From the NCBI GenBank assembly GCA_903897925.1, contig CAIUDG010000037.1, positions 1 to 64,000 on the forward strand: 64,000 bases of DNA, read 5' to 3'. This document shows, one piece after another, positions 63,553 through 64,000 of this stretch. The position numbers were made by a program, and so were the translations under genes. A model generated the notes under the pieces. It had not been told where the DNA came from and did no database searches. It saw nothing but the letters and a program-made list of their open reading frames with translations. Positions within the stretch are counted from its first letter, which is position 1, and each line of letters starts with the position of its first letter. This stretch comes from an uncultured beta proteobacterium (GTDB taxonomy: Bacteria; Pseudomonadota; Gammaproteobacteria; Burkholderiales; Burkholderiaceae_C).

Positions 63553-64000
63553 TCAATAGGGTTTGGTTCCAACGATGGCGGCGCGTTCCATCTTGCGATG
63601 GCAGGCCGGATAGTCCATAACCGCGTAGTGCTGGGTGCTGCGGTTGTCCCAGATCGCCATGCTGTAGGGCTTCCAGCGCCAGCGCACCTGGTATTCGGGA
63701 ATTTCAGCCTGGCCAATCAGGTACTGCAGCAGGTCCACCGCAGTCTGGTTGTAGTCCTGGCCGTAGCGCACACGGTCTTTGTTGTGGTAGTTCACGAAGT
63801 GGGTGACAAAGGCGTTGACGAACAAAATTTTCTCGCCGGTTTCCGGGTGCGTGCGCACCACCGGATGTTCTGCGTCCGGGTACTGTGCCTTCATCGCCAG
63901 GCGTTTTTCCTGGGGCATGGCGGCGGCAAAGGAACTGTTGAAGCTGTGGTTGGCCCAGAGTCCGTCGATTTCGCTTTTGACATGCGCGGGCAGCTTGTCA
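63553..64000 (-). CDS. TauD/TfdA-family dioxygenase, C-terminal part (cut by window edge)
   Basis: The visible 148 codons continue past the window end, so the N-terminus is missing. The sequence has HPVVRTHPETGEKILFVNAFVTHF, and WDNRSTQHYAVMDY with the distal iron-ligand His, and HRKMERAAIVGTKPY, as in 2-oxoglutarate-dependent TauD/TfdA enzymes. The first His and Asp ligands should lie outside the window. It lies 77 bases upstream of the BKACE gene on the same strand, so both may be one transcript. The substrate is unknown. Confidence 0.88.
   Translation of the reverse strand, partial: DKLPAHVKSEIDGLWANHSFNSSFAAAMPQEKRLAMKAQYPDAEHPVVRTHPETGEKILFVNAFVTHFVNYHNKDRVRYGQDYNQTAVDLLQYLIGQAEIPEYQVRWRWKPYSMAIWDNRSTQHYAVMDYPACHRKMERAAIVGTKPY

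Overview
The window is chromosomal DNA of a Gram-negative bacterium, most likely a betaproteobacterium of the order Burkholderiales. This rests on a generally GC-rich composition with densely packed genes, on groups such as trxB / ftsK-lolA-rarA and fkpB-ispH-serS-tRNA-Ser, and on a groES-groEL operon with a perfect CIRCE operator. The family assignment is inferred from gene content and order, not from a search.

Layout. 1-5.6 kb: tal-pgi-HAD phosphatase (sugar phosphate metabolism) facing groES-groEL. 5.7-6.6 kb: a ParD/ParE-type toxin-antitoxin pair with a perfect palindromic operator and a phage-type small DNA-binding gene. 6.8-10.8 kb: a sugar-uptake locus with a LacI-family regulator, two LacI-type operators (one lying on a good promoter), a maltoporin-like porin and a sugar-binding protein, but no ABC permease or ATPase. 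10.8-17 kb: two small envelope proteins and a very large hybrid histidine kinase (CHASE, three PAS, HisKA, HATPase, two REC, HPt). 17-25.7 kb: housekeeping genes (m5C RNA methyltransferase, acyl desaturase, rpmB-rpmG, trxB, ftsK-lolA-rarA). 25.9-34.9 kb: livHMGF, a DMT exporter, a ferredoxin-type reductase, a small epimerase, a PAP2 phosphatase and a SulP transporter.

34.9-43.1 kb is the most unusual envelope region. It holds a three-gene operon (outer-membrane barrel, periplasmic TPR-CHAT cysteine protease, FecR/NTF2-like protein), then an exported beta-propeller paired with an exported creatininase-family protein, and an exported polysaccharide deacetylase. 43.2-46.8 kb: the tungstate transporter tupBCA and radC-smr. 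46.8-49.6 kb: a complete-looking group II intron encoding a reverse transcriptase/maturase with an HNH domain, inserted between the divergent radC and fkpB genes. 49.6-52.6 kb: fkpB-ispH-serS-tRNA-Ser(CGA).

52.7-57.5 kb: two glycine-rich-tailed lipoproteins around a LuxR-type regulator. One lipoprotein gene is broken by an in-frame amber codon replacing the conserved Trp of a BIG2 domain. 57.6-64 kb: a catabolic locus with a BoxR/BzdR-like XRE-shikimate-kinase regulator divergent from a feruloyl-CoA-synthase-like ligase, a CoA transferase, a BKACE enzyme and a TauD-type dioxygenase cut by the window edge. Shared ACATATCTT half-sites and palindromes lie in the divergent promoter region.

No CRISPR array, transposase IS, rRNA gene or integrase was seen.
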